Shown: piece after piece, positions 19,376 through 30,567 of the stretch
Numbering within the stretch: the first letter of the stretch is position 1
Layout of the letters: each line of letters starts with the position of its first letter
DNA from: Sarocladium kiliense
Taxonomy: Eukaryota > Ascomycota > Sordariomycetes > Hypocreales > Sarocladiaceae
DNA length: 64,000 bases
Direction: 5' to 3'
Assembly: GCA_030734395.1 (NCBI GenBank)
Contig: JAUZTG010000016.1
Span: forward strand, 1,922,001-1,986,000
Translations under genes and position numbers: made by a program
The notes under the pieces: model-generated
Told to the model about the DNA's origin: nothing
What the model saw: the letters and a program-made list of their open reading frames with translations, nothing else
Databases searched by the model: none

Positions 19376-21816
19376 TCAGCCATGTAACAAAGCACCAACA
19401 TCTCGTAACTCCGCAGTCATTACTCCTCCTGGTCCATCCCCTTGCCTAACCCTCCCCCATCCTGCGCCCCAACTCGGCGCCTCTCTGTCTGCGGGAGAAG
19501 CATACGTCTCTTCCTGTGCTATGGTCCCGGCTGAGCTACGACTACTTAGCGCGATGTCCCCCCCGGTCCTATCTTTTGACCGGTCTTTGCGGTGGAAAAA
19601 GCGAGGTTTGTGGCGGGTGGGAGTTGAGTCTTGGGATGTGAAGTCGGGTGAGGTCATGATGCCCATGCGTTGGTGACCTCTGTTTCGGTGGCGGAAACCG
19701 CGGGGACGGGAGCGTGGATATTTGAAGCCGGCGGGTTTACCGCCTGAGAAGGGGTTGAGGGACCGGAGACCTGATGGCTGTTGGAGGTCGGAGGGTGTGT
19801 GGTCGGCGTTGTAGCTTGTGCGTGTCTCTCCTGACAGTTCTTCAAGCGTCATGCCTTTTGTCTCTGGGATCAGGAGAGATGTCAAGAGGCCCAAGAACAT
19901 GAATAGAGCGAAGAGCTTTAGGAGTTTGTCGAGGTTTGGGGAGCAGGCTGTTCCTTTGCAGCCTGGTGTTTTGCCGTCGTGGAGGAGCGGGATGCTGATG
20001 ACTTGGGCGATGATGGCTCCGATCTTGCCCATGGCAGCTGAAACGCCGTGGCCAGTGGCCCGATAGCGGGTTGGGAAGCATTCACCCGGTACGATAAATG
20101 TCGTGGTGTTAGGCCCAGCGTTGAAGAAGAAGTTGCCAATGATGTACAGGGCGAGAAAGGAGCCTTTACTCAGATGATGGAAGCCAAAGCCGAGAATGCA
20201 GAAGATGATGGTTAGGAAGAGGAAGCCAAGGATTTGGAGGGTTTTGCGACCGACGGTGTCGATGGTTAGGACGGCGGTCCAGTAGCCTGGGAGGGAGCCG
20301 GCGCAGGTGAGGATGAGGAGGCCGACGGCGTGGTTGAAGAGCTTCTCGTAGAGGTTGTTGCCGTCGCCGTATCCGGTTGCTTGGAGGACGATGGTACTGT
20401 TGAGCCCGAGGCCGTAGAAGGCGAGGTCCTTTCCATAGATGTTAGATGGGAATGGGGATTTCGTGGATGGAGCAAGATATGATGACATACCAGGAAGAAC
20501 CAAGACATTGTCGTTCCGATGAGGACCTTCATGTTCTTCCAAGCACCAAAGTATGCAAACAGGTCGTTCCATGAAGCCTTGGGTACTGCCAAAGATGGTC
20601 CAGCAAGCTTCTTGAGCCGGATCTGCTGCAACTCATCAAACTCTCCCTTCGACTTACTGGCGACATACGCTCTGATATCGGCATCGGCCTTCTCAACATC
20701 ATTCTGCACATCAAATGTGTACCGTGGAGTCTCAGGGATCGTGATCCGGTAGTACATCGCCAGACAAGCAGGGATAGCGCCAACACCAACGATGATACGC
20801 CAGGATCTGTCGGCAGAGACACGGCAGGCGGTGCCACAGTGGGATTCGTCGGGGATGGGCGTGAAGGAGGATTGGAAGGCGACAGTGGTTAGGAGAGCGA
20901 CGAGGGCGCAGAAGAGTTGGCCAAGGCCTTGCATGGAGAAGACGGCGGCGATCATGCCGCCTCGCCAGCGGGTGGGAGCGAACCTGTAAGAGTATCGTTA
21001 GCATACATGCTGTGTAGGGAGAGTGAAGAAATGTGGATAGATTTACTGACTCTGCTGTAATGACTGAAGATAGTGGGTAGTCTCCTCCGATGCCAACACC
21101 CTTTTTGACTATCAGCAGTGACTCTCCTCGTTGGGCTGTTTGGGAGGCCTACCATCGCTACTCGCCAGAAGATGAGAAGCCCAGCTGCACTGATTGCTGG
21201 ACTTGATGAAGCGAGGGCACAGCCTAGGGTACACATGATGATGATACCTAGCTCAATGCCGTACATCCTCCGTCTTCCATATACACTGATGACAGTTTGT
21301 TAGCAGAAAGGTCTAGGTTCGCGAGCGTCATGTAGGAACTCACTCTGCTAACCAACCAAATACGATCATCCCAATGACGATTCCTCCGCTGGTAGAAGCC
21401 TTCAAGGCCTGATTGATGGGGTTGGGAAGGTGGCCGGCATTGCCACCGATGCCATCTTCTGCGTCGTCACCGTTCCAATAGACGACACCAAGGAGAGTAG
21501 TGATGAGATTGATGGCGAAGATGTCGTACGAATCAAGGAAGAAGCCTGCTCCTGCAACGAGAACGGCACGGACATCTTCCTCGAGGTATTAGCGATGCCG
21601 GCGGGTTTAGAAGCAAGGGATGGCAGAACACCTACGATACAGCCCAAATGGGACCTTGTCGATCTCCGTCAGCGCGAGACGACGGCGAAGATTCGGGTCG
21701 GAAATGTGAGAGTAGTCGTTCCAGAGATTGGCGAAGGCGCTGTTTCCGCCTCGGGTGCGGTCGTGCAGACCCGAGGAGGATGAGGGAGGGAGGACCGAGT
21801 CGATTGAGCCAGGCAT
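19376..21816 (-). CDS. PHO84-type inorganic phosphate:H+ symporter (MFS)
   Basis: Plasma-membrane phosphate permease of the major facilitator superfamily. Six exons: 21816-21636, 21575-21344, 21285-21153, 21100-21051, 20983-20491 and 20428-19376, all joins keeping family motifs, giving 713 residues. Signatures: RRRLALTEIDKVPFGLYHVR, VAGAGFFLDSYDIFAINL, GVGIGGDYPLSSVITAEFAP, AAVFSMQGLGQL, PETPRYTFDV, DLAFYGLGLNSTIVL, and VPGECFPTRYRATGHGVSAA in the second half. Twelve hydrophobic segments fit. The C-terminal tail, about 150 residues rich in Arg, Ser and Gly after LIPETKGMTLEEL, is longer than in yeast Pho84 (587 residues) and could be regulatory. CACGTG boxes upstream suggest control by a Pho4/NUC-1-type factor. 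A glycerophosphoinositol permease (Git1 type) is the main alternative. Confidence 0.9.
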
Positions 21817-22057
21817 GGTTGTGAGGCTCCGATCTGCCGCTGTGTGTTTGTCTCTCTCCAGCGATGCTATGAGTGCGCTCGTGGCGCTTTCATCTCCAAT
21901 TCTGATACCCCAAGTAACTGCATTACGCAGCCATCCCAAGATCGCGATGGCAAAGAGGTTCAGATTCAGAAGAGGCTCTTTGCGAAGGTTGAAGTCAAGT
22001 CCCGTTTGCCGGCGTGTTCCACCCGGCGGGTTTGCGTTCCAGTGTCAGCCGAGTGAG

Positions 22058-22063
22058 CACGTG
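22058..22063. promoter_or_regulatory. CACGTG box in GCACGTGC, 242 bases before the phosphate permease ATG
   Basis: Matches the core bound by Pho4 in yeast and NUC-1 in Neurospora, the phosphate-starvation activators. Position fits a proximal activator site; binding is inferred. Confidence 0.45.
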
Positions 22064-22926
22064 CTATGTGTGATCGACGAATCGGCCCAGAGTGAAAACC
22101 TGCAACCCTTTTCTTTGATGGGCTAATAGCGAGTCAGACATGCAAGTCGGAATGAGTGCCGGAGGGGGGTTGTGTCAGGAAAGGGGGGGTTTCTAAGTTG
22201 CGGCTTATTACACCGACGGACGGATGAGGCGGCTTCTATGCATCTTCTCTGAAGCTTCTGGATTTAGGCCCCCACGCTGGGAGGAGGGGAGAGATTGAGT
22301 AGGGCAGTTTAACCCCTGGAACGGGCTGAATTTGGGTTGTGTTATGCTCTGTCGGTATACGCTTTCGTATTGGCTCGAGCTGTTACAACGTCGCTCAAGT
22401 TAGCTGCCACTATTGCTGGATTCCCATTCGAACTGCCTGTCACCATTATCCTCATCCAATACGTAAAGAGTGCCTGTAGTCCTTTCAGTAGTCGATCAGC
22501 CCCCTCGTCGTGGCTATGTCGGATCCTTAGCCCAAACCATATACTCCTGGCGCTCGCCAGCGACTGGCCCCAGAGTCTCCAGGCTGATGTGACAAGGGGC
22601 TGAGCTACAGTGAGGCAACTGTTCCCACATGCTGATCTCACTCATCCGCTTAGCACTGCCGTGACTTTGCGTTGGCTTGCTGTTAGTTTCACGCTGACTA
22701 TGGTGTAAGCGGTTGACGTCGTCTGGAAGCATTCGCATCTGCCAAGCCTCAACCATTCTTTATCACCGCTGAAGAGAAAATGACACCGTTCTTCCTGGGT
22801 ACCTCCAGCAACCCCTTGCATACCCCCAAATTCCCAGCAAACCTTGGAAACTGAGTGTGTTGTGCACCCTTGCCCGTGTCATCCAGCCGCATAACAGCCG
22901 TCGTCCAATCCCGTGTAAGTCCCGCG

Positions 22927-22932
22927 CACGTG
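22927..22932. promoter_or_regulatory. Second GCACGTGC box upstream of the phosphate permease
   Basis: Identical 8-mer to the proximal box, about 1.1 kb upstream of the permease ATG; a further ACACGTGC follows at 23031-23038. These could equally serve no role at this distance. Confidence 0.3.
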
Positions 22933-23269
22933 CTCAACCACTTGCCCCCAACCTTCTAATGCCCCGAAGCCACGTCCGTACATTGCCGCAAAAGTAAAAC
23001 AGGGGAAATATTTGACTGATGGTTACCGTGACACGTGCTCTCTGGTCACTGTCAATGATCTCATATATCAGGTTATTGGGTTTTAGTCTTCGATGCTTGT
23101 TCTACGCGGGTTCCACACTCGCACCCATGGTCGCTATTCAGCCGGCACAGTTCTCGACTGCAACACAAGGTATGCTTTATTGATTTGACGTTTCATTTCA
23201 CGCTACGGAGTAGATACAGTCCATTGCAGGGTTGTAAGCCCCAATGAACTGACGACCGTTGACACTCTC

Positions 23270-24904
23270 TCACCACGCGGTGATGTCCTCCACTTCCGCC
23301 TCACCAAAGGTGCTGGACTTGGTGATCCGGCCCACCCCTTCCTCCTCCGCCGCGACACTTGGGTCACCCTCCTTGCCCATGATATCCGGTAGTGTCTCCT
23401 GCAGGAACTTCAGCACATAGCTGTTCACCTGCTCAAACTGCAGCAAGAACGCATCGTGTCCCTCTGGGCTGTCGATGCGCTCTAGGCGAGCGTTGGGAAC
23501 GTGTGCCGCGATCTCCTCCTGTTCTGCGAATGTGAAAAGCCCGTCGCTTTCGATTCCGAGGACTAATGTGGGCTGCTCGATCTGTGCGAGAGCCTCTGCT
23601 ACGGTTGGAGCGCGGCCACGGGAGACGTCATGGGTGTCCATTTTTCGGGTAATAGCGATGTAGCAGTTGCTGTCGAACCGCTTAACGAACTTCTGCCCCT
23701 GGTAACGAAGGTATGACTGTGCGGAGAAGTAGGTCGAGGAAGGCAGCTTGTCGCCGCCGGTCAGACTCTCCGTTTGGGTGGCATCCTTCTGGGGGCCGTG
23801 GAACTGAGGGTCTGCCGCGACAGGAGTCAAAGCTCCATTCGCTGCAGAGGCGGCACCGCTGCTGTTCTGCCGTGAAATTGACGTTCTCTTTACTCTGTGG
23901 CCATCATTGTGTGTAAAGAAGTGAGCCTCCGAGGGCGTGCTTGGCCGCGGCCGTTCGCGAATGGTCTGAACCTTCGAGGGATCCGGCGTATTTCTTCCGA
24001 AACGGGATTCGAAAGAGTTGCGGCTGCGGTACGTCAGGAGCGCAGACATGCGTGCAGCTCCGAGACCAGTTGATGGGGGGTCATCATATGGGTAGTACCC
24101 ATCATCATACTTTGGATCGGCGTAGATGCTCTGTCGTTGAGCCTCGCCCCAGCTGATTCCCCAGGCACTGTGTCTACTTGAGGTGGCGATAGGCACGATG
24201 CAGCGAATGTAGTCCTTGCCGAAGTACGCCCACTCCAGGACGTACATGCCACCAAGTGAGCCACCAACCACGGCTGCGACCTGCTTTACACCTAGGTCAT
24301 CAAGAAGGAGCTTGTGAAGGCTAAGAGGCTATCAGTATGAGTTAAAGTTAGGATCAATACTAAACTTACTTGACGTCATCACGGATTGTAGTCAGAGGAA
24401 ACTCTGGGCCGTAGTTTCCCTGGCTAGGGTCTCCATTCTTCGCCGTGACAGGACTGGCACTGCCATAAGGGCTACCGAGACTGTTCATACAGACGATGAA
24501 GAAGCGCGATGTGTCGAAGACTCGTCCAGGACCTCCGAGGAGAGGTCCCCACCAATCGCTCACGTCTGCGCTCCCAGTCAAGGCATGACAGATGACCATG
24601 GCATTGTCGCCTTTCTCATTCAGCTTGCCCCTCGTGGTATATGCCACGGGGACATTTTCGAGTTTGATGCCTGACTCGAGAGTATACTCAGGGATTATGG
24701 CGATTTGCTGGTCTGGTATGAGAGCCACAAATGGGTTCTCAGGCTGTGACTGAGTTCTTTCTTGCAGGTATTCAGTCACTGTTCTTCTTGAATGAAATAT
24801 CGGGCAAGGGTGCAGGGTTGACTAAGATGGATGGAGATGGGTGTAAACTGACCGTATTTCGACTTGGAAGTGCCATCAGCCTGGGCTGGAGTGTTCAGAG
24901 ACAT
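23270..24904 (-). CDS. MET2: Homoserine O-acetyltransferase (methionine/cysteine biosynthesis)
   Basis: Transfers acetyl from acetyl-CoA to homoserine, the entry step to methionine in fungi; alpha/beta-hydrolase fold (MetX family). Exons 24904-24853, 24778-24370 and 24320-23270 give 503 residues. The start is the ATG opening MSLNTPAQADGTSKSKYV; a shorter in-exon ATG is out of phase with exon 2. Landmarks: YTTRGKLNEKGDNAMVICHA, TGSADVSDWWGPLLGG, and the catalytic triad Ser175 (VGGSLGGM), Asp413 (IESDGLFTF) and His442 (EGHDAFLLQ). A low-complexity insertion of about 90 residues (SRFGRNTPDPSKV to GGDKLPSSTY) precedes YLRYQGQKFVKRFD, as usual in filamentous fungi. Divergent from the thioredoxin-fold gene; a TCACGTGA box lies 258 bases upstream. 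Confidence 0.96.
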
Positions 24905-25907
24905 ATCTCTGTGCAGCTGAAATCTTCTTCAAGCAACTGATACCGAGATCGGAGGTTTGGCAGATTGGAGAGAAGCAGTGATTAAGAAGTTGTTGGTGCG
25001 GGTTCTTGATGCACCTTGAAACGAGGACGTCAATTAAAACAGTGTTTTTCCTCTGGGATATATGTGAACAAAGATTCAATGATGTGAGGGGACTCCGACG
25101 CGATTGCGTGATGGAGACGTTCTAATCGGGTCGTCGGTCCTGCTCCGGAGCCGGCGCGGCGTCACGTGATATGACTCTCCAAGCACCGGTGCCAATCGCG
25201 CTACTGGACTTTGACTCACGTACGTAGTCCTGATCGGCGGGCGAACATGGGGTTTCCATCGATTCAAACATGCCAGCATTCTGATTTCGATATAATACCC
25301 ATAAAGCGATGCATGGCGCCATGAGGAGGCAAAAGAAAACGACATTTGGGAGGGTTTCGTTGCCTTAATAGGTCATCAATGTACTATGGGATGGGTACAT
25401 CATAACGCAGTTGGAGCCACGCTGTATTGCTGGTGAACAGAGTAAAGATAAGACTTACTTGAATGGAGTTGATAGAGAGGCGAAAGAGAATAGATTTTGA
25501 GCAAACAGTTGGGCTTTCCTTGAACATGCTCCCAGGCATTGATCCTCATTCTTGGATAGCACTGAATTGCCTCAAATCTCCTCGCATCACGAGATGCAGC
25601 AATGACATATCGATGAGCCAAAATATATTACAAACCAGTAAGATGCAAAGTACTTTGTTGGTGCAGTTGCCTATTCGCGCTATAATCACGCAACAGAGTT
25701 CTGATTCCTGCGCCTCCACTAACTCAACTCCGCAGCGCGAGGTTTTCATTCATTTAGCGCAAGCTCTCAACTCTTCCTCGAAGCCACAGTTCAGAAGTCG
25801 TATAAGCCTTCGTTCACCTTTCCTATCCTCGGTTATATCTCCATTAAAACGTTCGTTACATTCATCACTACTTACAAAATTACTTTGCCCGGAGCTCTCA
25901 GTACATC
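24905..25907. other. Divergent intergenic region between MET2 and the thioredoxin-fold gene
   Basis: About 1 kb. Contains the TCACGTGA box listed separately. The part next to the thioredoxin-fold gene (25,640-25,900) is A/T- and CT-rich, like a fungal leader. No real ORF. Confidence 0.5.
25162..25169. promoter_or_regulatory. TCACGTGA box (Cbf1 type) upstream of MET2
   Basis: Perfect palindromic octamer 258 bases before the MET2 ATG. In yeast, TCACGTG is the Cbf1-Met4-Met28 site of sulfur genes. In filamentous fungi the main sulfur activator (CYS-3/MetR) is a bZIP with a different site, so the function here is inference. Confidence 0.5.
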
Positions 25908-26395
25908 ATGGTCATCTTGAAAGACTTCAGCCTGCCGTCTAGCGCTTCAGAACTTGACTGGGCGTCCAAAGAGCCACTCTTCATACTTTTCACAGCTTCC
26001 AAAGATCCCGTCACTAAGCAGGCCTGGTGTCCCGATGTAAGGGCTTCACAGTCTACCCTGGACGCTGCGTTAGGAGGTACTCATGGACCAGCCACTGTCG
26101 TTGTGGAGGTCGGACAGCTGCCTGAGTAAGTCGCACTATCATTTGTGGCCGTTGATTGTCCATGGAATGAAGGCACAGGAAGATGATACCTGATCAATAG
26201 CGCCCGATGATCGCTGACCAAAACGTCATTAGATGGAGGAAACCGGACAACGCTTTTCGCACCAGGTGGAGCGTGCATAACATCCCAACATTGGCTCGGT
26301 ACGAGAAGAAAGATGGCCGCATCCAAGAGGTTGGCAGGTTGAAAGAGGGTGAGGTCCTTGACGAGAAGAGGCTTCAGGAACTTCTGAAAATCTAG
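25908..26395 (+). CDS. Thioredoxin-fold protein, TXNDC17/TRP14-like (DUF953)
   Basis: Small cytosolic thioredoxin-like protein; the animal homologue TRP14 reduces disulfides and S-nitrosothiols through a WCPDC motif. Exons 25908-26125 and 26233-26395 (107-nt intron) give 126 residues. The motif reads WCPDV with Cys41 kept and the resolving cysteine replaced by Val44, as I recall for many fungal members; it may therefore work by a monothiol route. The second half, TRWSVHNIPTLARYEKKDGR, carries the cis-proline (IPT) expected for the fold. The splice join gives LPEWRKPDNAFRTRW. Confidence 0.88.
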
Positions 26396-26911
26396 TCCTG
26401 CTTCACATACTACAGAGACCAGATCGTCCGAAACTCGCACAGATCACAAAAATGCCAACCTTTCCTCCTATATTTGGCTATATGAGTAATGGTGTCAGCT
26501 CGAAAGTCACTATGCCTTCGCCTAGAGGATAGCCCTGTTCCAGCGATAGAAGTGATACGTGAGAAGAAATGCCTAAATATGTACTATAGGACAAGCTATG
26601 GGTAGGTCCAAGGCAAGCTGAGCGGATATCTTCAGGAAGTACAAGGTTTAACAATGGGCATGTCTATGTATGTGTATTATGATAACATTTAAGCTCAAGA
26701 ATGTATAACCTATTTCCAGGCGTCTCCTCAATAATAGTCGACATGTTGCCATACGGCTGATCATATCCTCCCGAGGAGTGACCGAGACCTTCATGTCAAG
26801 CCACGTAAGTATGGCGGCAGTTTTGGTCGTTGTGTTCGTCATTGACGAACTTATGCAGTAGCAATGATAGCTGTTATGTAAGGCCCCAAGCATAATCTCA
26901 GTCGGCCATGC
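26396..26911. other. Convergent 3' intergenic region
   Basis: About 515 A/T-rich bases between convergent genes; only 3' ends are expected. Nothing else seen. Confidence 0.5.
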
Positions 26912-28844
26912 TCAAATCACCTTGCCGCGCACCTGCTTAATCATCTTGACATTGATATTCCTCCACATTGCAATGGATGCAAGCCCGCCCACCAAGACGC
27001 AAAGACTTGTGATAAGCATGATTCTTTGCGCGTCTCCATAAGCTCTTGCGATGCCCAATCGCTCTTCGCTGCCTGGCGGAAAGCCCAGCTGGGAATACAG
27101 GTTGTTGTATACAAGCTCCACATTCACTGTGTCTGGTACGTGGCGCTCGATGGCTTTCTTGAAAGTGCCGGTCCAAATGGCTGCCGAGACTGTAGAGCCG
27201 AGCGCAGTACCAATGCTGCCAAAGAGATCAAGAATGGCAATGATCACGGCGATGTACTGATGGTCGACTGGTGCCATCATGGCCATCTCGCCACAGATCA
27301 CGAGCGGTCCGCCAGCAAAGGCCACGAAGATCTGGGTCATGATCACGAATCCGATATCTTGATCAGGCTGTCGGAATTGAATCATAAGACCCACGCCCAA
27401 CATCATAAGCGGCATGAGGAAGTAGAGTGCGAATGGCTTGAAACGTCCCGTCCATCGGATGAAGAGACCGATTACGAGGGCGAAGAAGCAGGAGCCTGTC
27501 CGGTAGATGTTCACGATGTAGGTAGTCTTCTCGACTCCCTGGTTCCAGACGACCAACAGCATGGAACTGAAGTAAGATCCCCAGACGGCGGAATTGAAGA
27601 ACAAGAAGGTGAACATCAGGCCTCCGAACAAGACGGATCGATCCACCAAAAGATGGTAGGGAATGAAAGTAACCGGAGCTAGGTACCGTTCGTAAAACAC
27701 AAAGGCGATGATCAGAAGTCCGCCAACAACAATCATTGAGATGATCATGGGACTTCTCCAGCCGTCATCCTGCATCGAGTAGATATTCATCGGCAGCAGA
27801 AACAGCGTCATTCCCGCGGCTAAGATGAGGATGCCTCCGAGGTCAACTTCAACACAGTACCTCCAAGCCGATGATAGAGAAACATCGCGGATTGACCAGT
27901 CGCTCTCCAGAAGGCCCAGCTTCCTGGCTTTGTGTTGGTTCCAGAAGAAGATCGCGCACAGTGGAAGGACCACAACGGGCGTAACGATGGCCCAGACGCC
28001 GAGACCCCATCGCCAACCGGGGCCAGCGAGAGCAGCGTCCGCGATGGGTCCGCCGCTCCAGGTCGTAAAGATGAAGGGCGAGGTTGCGAAAGATAGCATC
28101 AGGGATCGGTTCTTGAGAGATGTGGTATCGGATATGAAGACCGTCAGACAGTAGCTGACACCTTGTGCTCTACAGAAGTTTGATTTCATTAGTCAAATAG
28201 AGCAGGGGAATTTGGAAATATCGAAAGATGATCTTGGGATAAGCTTACCCAACAACTGAGAAGACTTGAGCCGCAGCGTAAGTCGTGACGTTCTTGCAAA
28301 CAGCCATCAACACGAACCCGAGCACCCAGAACACCAGCATGAGAGTAAGACCCTGAGGTCGACCCCAGGTGTCGAGGATCTTAGCTAGTGGCAACTTCGC
28401 TAGACCTCCGATGATGCTGGACACAACAGTCATCGTGGCAGTGAGGGAGTGTGTTCCGAAAGTGCTTGTGACGAACGGCGTCAGAGCCCTGACGACAACC
28501 TCTTGCAAAGACGAAATGACGTAAATAAGCCAAATCCTGGAAGACGTGATCAGCATGACACGCGCACAACTCGATGATGAAGTCAAACAAGGAAGCTTGA
28601 CTTACAAGGCATATGCAGCAATCAGGTGTTTCTTGTCCCAGACCATCGCCGCCGCCTCAACTTTCTGAACGCCAGCTTGTGCGTTGTCGGAGAACATCTC
28701 GTCCTCTGCCGGGACCTTCTCATTGTTTGCCACGACATTAGTTCGTGTCTGGGCAGGCTGCGATTGTGGTTGCTGTTCATCTGTCGGATTCTGGTCTATC
28801 GGTGTTCCTCCAACAGCCCCCTTGACCCTCGATAGAAAGCCCAT
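26912..28844 (-). CDS. Siderophore-iron transporter (SIT/ARN family MFS)
   Basis: Proton symporter that takes up ferric siderophores at the plasma membrane (MirB/Sit1/Arn type). Exons 28844-28606, 28536-28249 and 28169-26912 give 594 residues, the usual length, with about 14 membrane segments. Landmarks: the pre-membrane VQKVEAAAMVWDKKHLIAAY, GGLAKLPLAKILDTWGRPQG, VFISDTTSLKNRSLMLSFA, SPFIFTTWSGGPIADAAL, GPGWRWGLGVWAI and DHQYIAVIIAILDLFGSIGT, where drug-type DHA2 proteins differ. The N-terminal 60 residues are soluble and rich in Gln, Asn and Glu. Divergent from a CFEM gene; the shared spacer carries an ATCTGATAA site, the consensus of the iron repressor SreA, which fits regulation by iron. 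Substrate siderophore cannot be told. Confidence 0.92.
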
Positions 28845-29100
28845 GGTGAAAATAGAGGCCGAACAATGAAGTACTTAGGAAGTCGGCACCGTATGTGAAG
28901 ATGGTGTCAAAGTCCCGGCTTGACTGTCACAATCGCCAGGGTTACGCATTCAGGACAAGACAGGTAGGTATTAAGGCACGATCCATGGCTGAATTCGCTC
29001 AAATGCAAGTACCTTAGGAGTTCAAAGTGACGAGAAGTAACCGGACACTTTTCGGCTTCGGCGAGTCTTTACATTGCTGGTCCACAACACACGAGCACCC

Positions 29101-29145
29101 TCAAGACCAACTGTGCCGCCTCAAGACCAACTGTGCCGACTCAAG
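29101..29145. repeat. 20-bp tandem repeat, 2.25 copies
   Basis: Unit TCAAGACCAACTGTGCCGCC repeated once with one change and followed by a partial TCAAG. Short local duplication in the promoter interval; no known function. Confidence 0.85.
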
Positions 29146-29306
29146 TGAAGACCTGCAGGCACTAAGCTGCCAAAGCAGGACGTTCCGAGCCCGTGAAGGG
29201 AGCGGACCTCTTCCATCTGTGCCATCTAACACACACACCCCTCCCCTGCTGCTCGAGAGTGGGGTCACCAAACGGTCTAGCCCATGTGGCGTTCCTCTCG
29301 CTTGTC

Positions 29307-29315
29307 TTATCAGAT
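29307..29315 (-). promoter_or_regulatory. SreA-type GATA site ATCTGATAA
   Basis: Exact match to ATCWGATAA, the consensus reported for the iron-responsive GATA repressor SreA in Aspergillus. It lies 463 bases before the SIT ATG and 672 before the CFEM 1 ATG. About one such 9-mer is expected by chance in 64 kb, so position rather than presence is the argument. Confidence 0.5.
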
Positions 29316-29986
29316 CATCTTTGCACACGCGAGAAATGTCATGTCGCTATTCCCACGCCACCTTCGTCCCCGAAATCGGCAGGTGTTGCTAGAGCAGGGA
29401 AAACTCGGCTTTACAGCAGTACGTACGTTGTATCAGAACGGAGAGCCGACGATGAGAGGATGTAGCCGGGCGGGGCATGGCGGCCGATCCCCCATACTAC
29501 AACGTATACACGAACATCAATCTCGCCTAGACAATAACGACCGTCAAGGTCGAGATGACCAATTGGTAGAAGCGGCATGAGCATAAGAGCTCGGAAATAC
29601 ATTCGGTGTCCCGTCCTCTTTGCAGATTCTTCACAACGGTTCCGTCAAATTCTGCGTGGCGCAACTAGTCCCAAGGAGAGCCAGTTCGACCCCTGTTCAA
29701 TCGAGTTTTCCATCACATGCCCCCAAGAGGTTGTGGATAATGTGGCTTAAGCTTAGCTTAGGTCCTTTGCTGTGGTGCCTCGCTTCTATCGCGCTCACAC
29801 GCCCCAAGCTGCTTCCAATTGGCCTGGGCATTCACTCCAAGCCATGGGTTGTCAAGCCACCTCTCATGCAGGGCGGCCGTGCAGTCGGTGTTCTTGACTG
29901 CTCTTCCAAGTCCGTTCCTGAGCTCTCCAACTCTGTCATAGAATTTCCCTTTTCTCTCCTCTTTAACATTGCTACTCTTCACCCAA

Positions 29987-30567
29987 ATGAAGGCATCAGT
30001 TCACCTCCTCGTGGCTATTGCCGGCCTCACGGCTGCTCAGCGCATGTCCGATGCCCTGCCGTCATGTGCAGCTGACTGTTTGAACAACGGAATCGAGAGC
30101 GCAACCGATTGCGCCCTCGACGACGCCGACTGTATTTGCGAAGTCGACAACTACCGCAATACGTATGATGCAGCAACAGCTTGCGTTCTCCAGGCTTGCG
30201 GTGCTGCTAAGTCACTAGGTAGGTGTATTCGTCCCCTTTTCTGGTTTCTTGCCCAAGACATTCTAACGTAATTCTGTCTCTAGACGAGGTTCTCCCCGCC
30301 GCGGCCAAGTTCTGCAGTGAGGTTACCGGCGGAGCTACAGCACCTCCTGTCGACGAATCTGCCCCTTCAACAACGGCGTCATCAGCGACTTCCAAAACTA
30401 CGACAGAGTCAGAAGCTTCGGCAGGGACTCCAGCCAGCACTGGGACTGCGACAGAGACTGTGAGCAACAGTGAGGCCTCTGGAACCGATGAGCCTGACGC
30501 AGCTGGATCTATTGGGCCAATGAACGTCTTTGGCATGATTGCTTTGGGCCTCGCTGCTGTCTTCTAA
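29987..30567 (+). CDS. CFEM-domain GPI-type cell-surface protein 1
   Basis: Extracellular eight-cysteine CFEM protein; characterised members (Rbt5, Pga7, Csa2) bind heme and pass iron through the wall. Exons 29987-30218 and 30284-30567 give 171 residues. Signal peptide about 1-17. All eight cysteines are present: SCAADC, TDC, DADCIC, TAC, QAC and FC. The aspartate three residues before the fourth cysteine (CALDDADCIC), the heme-iron ligand position in Csa2-type proteins, is present. A Thr/Ser/Ala-rich stalk follows and the hydrophobic end NVFGMIALGLAAVF fits a GPI signal. The neighbouring SIT transporter supports an iron role; virulence-type CFEM proteins are an alternative. Confidence 0.92.

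Larger units (their letters stand above)
21817..23269. other. Intergenic: upstream region of the phosphate permease
   Basis: About 1.45 kb between MET2 (3' end) and the permease (5' end). Besides three CACGTG boxes listed separately it holds one TACGGAGTA 9-mer (23204-23212). No ORF here looks real. Confidence 0.5.
28845..29986. other. Divergent intergenic region between the SIT transporter and CFEM gene 1
   Basis: About 1.14 kb. It holds the ATCTGATAA site (29307-29315) and a 20-bp tandem duplication (29101-29145). No convincing ORF. Confidence 0.55.

Noticed and set aside
11523..25176. Shared 15-mer TCACGTGATATGACT near ADA2 and MET2
   Set aside because: Chance 15-base matches between two places in 64 kb are expected a few times, so the extension beyond the octamer is not significant.
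27026..27682. 218-codon ORF on the + strand opposite the SIT transporter
   Set aside because: Antisense shadow; highly charged sequence typical of reverse-read membrane proteins.
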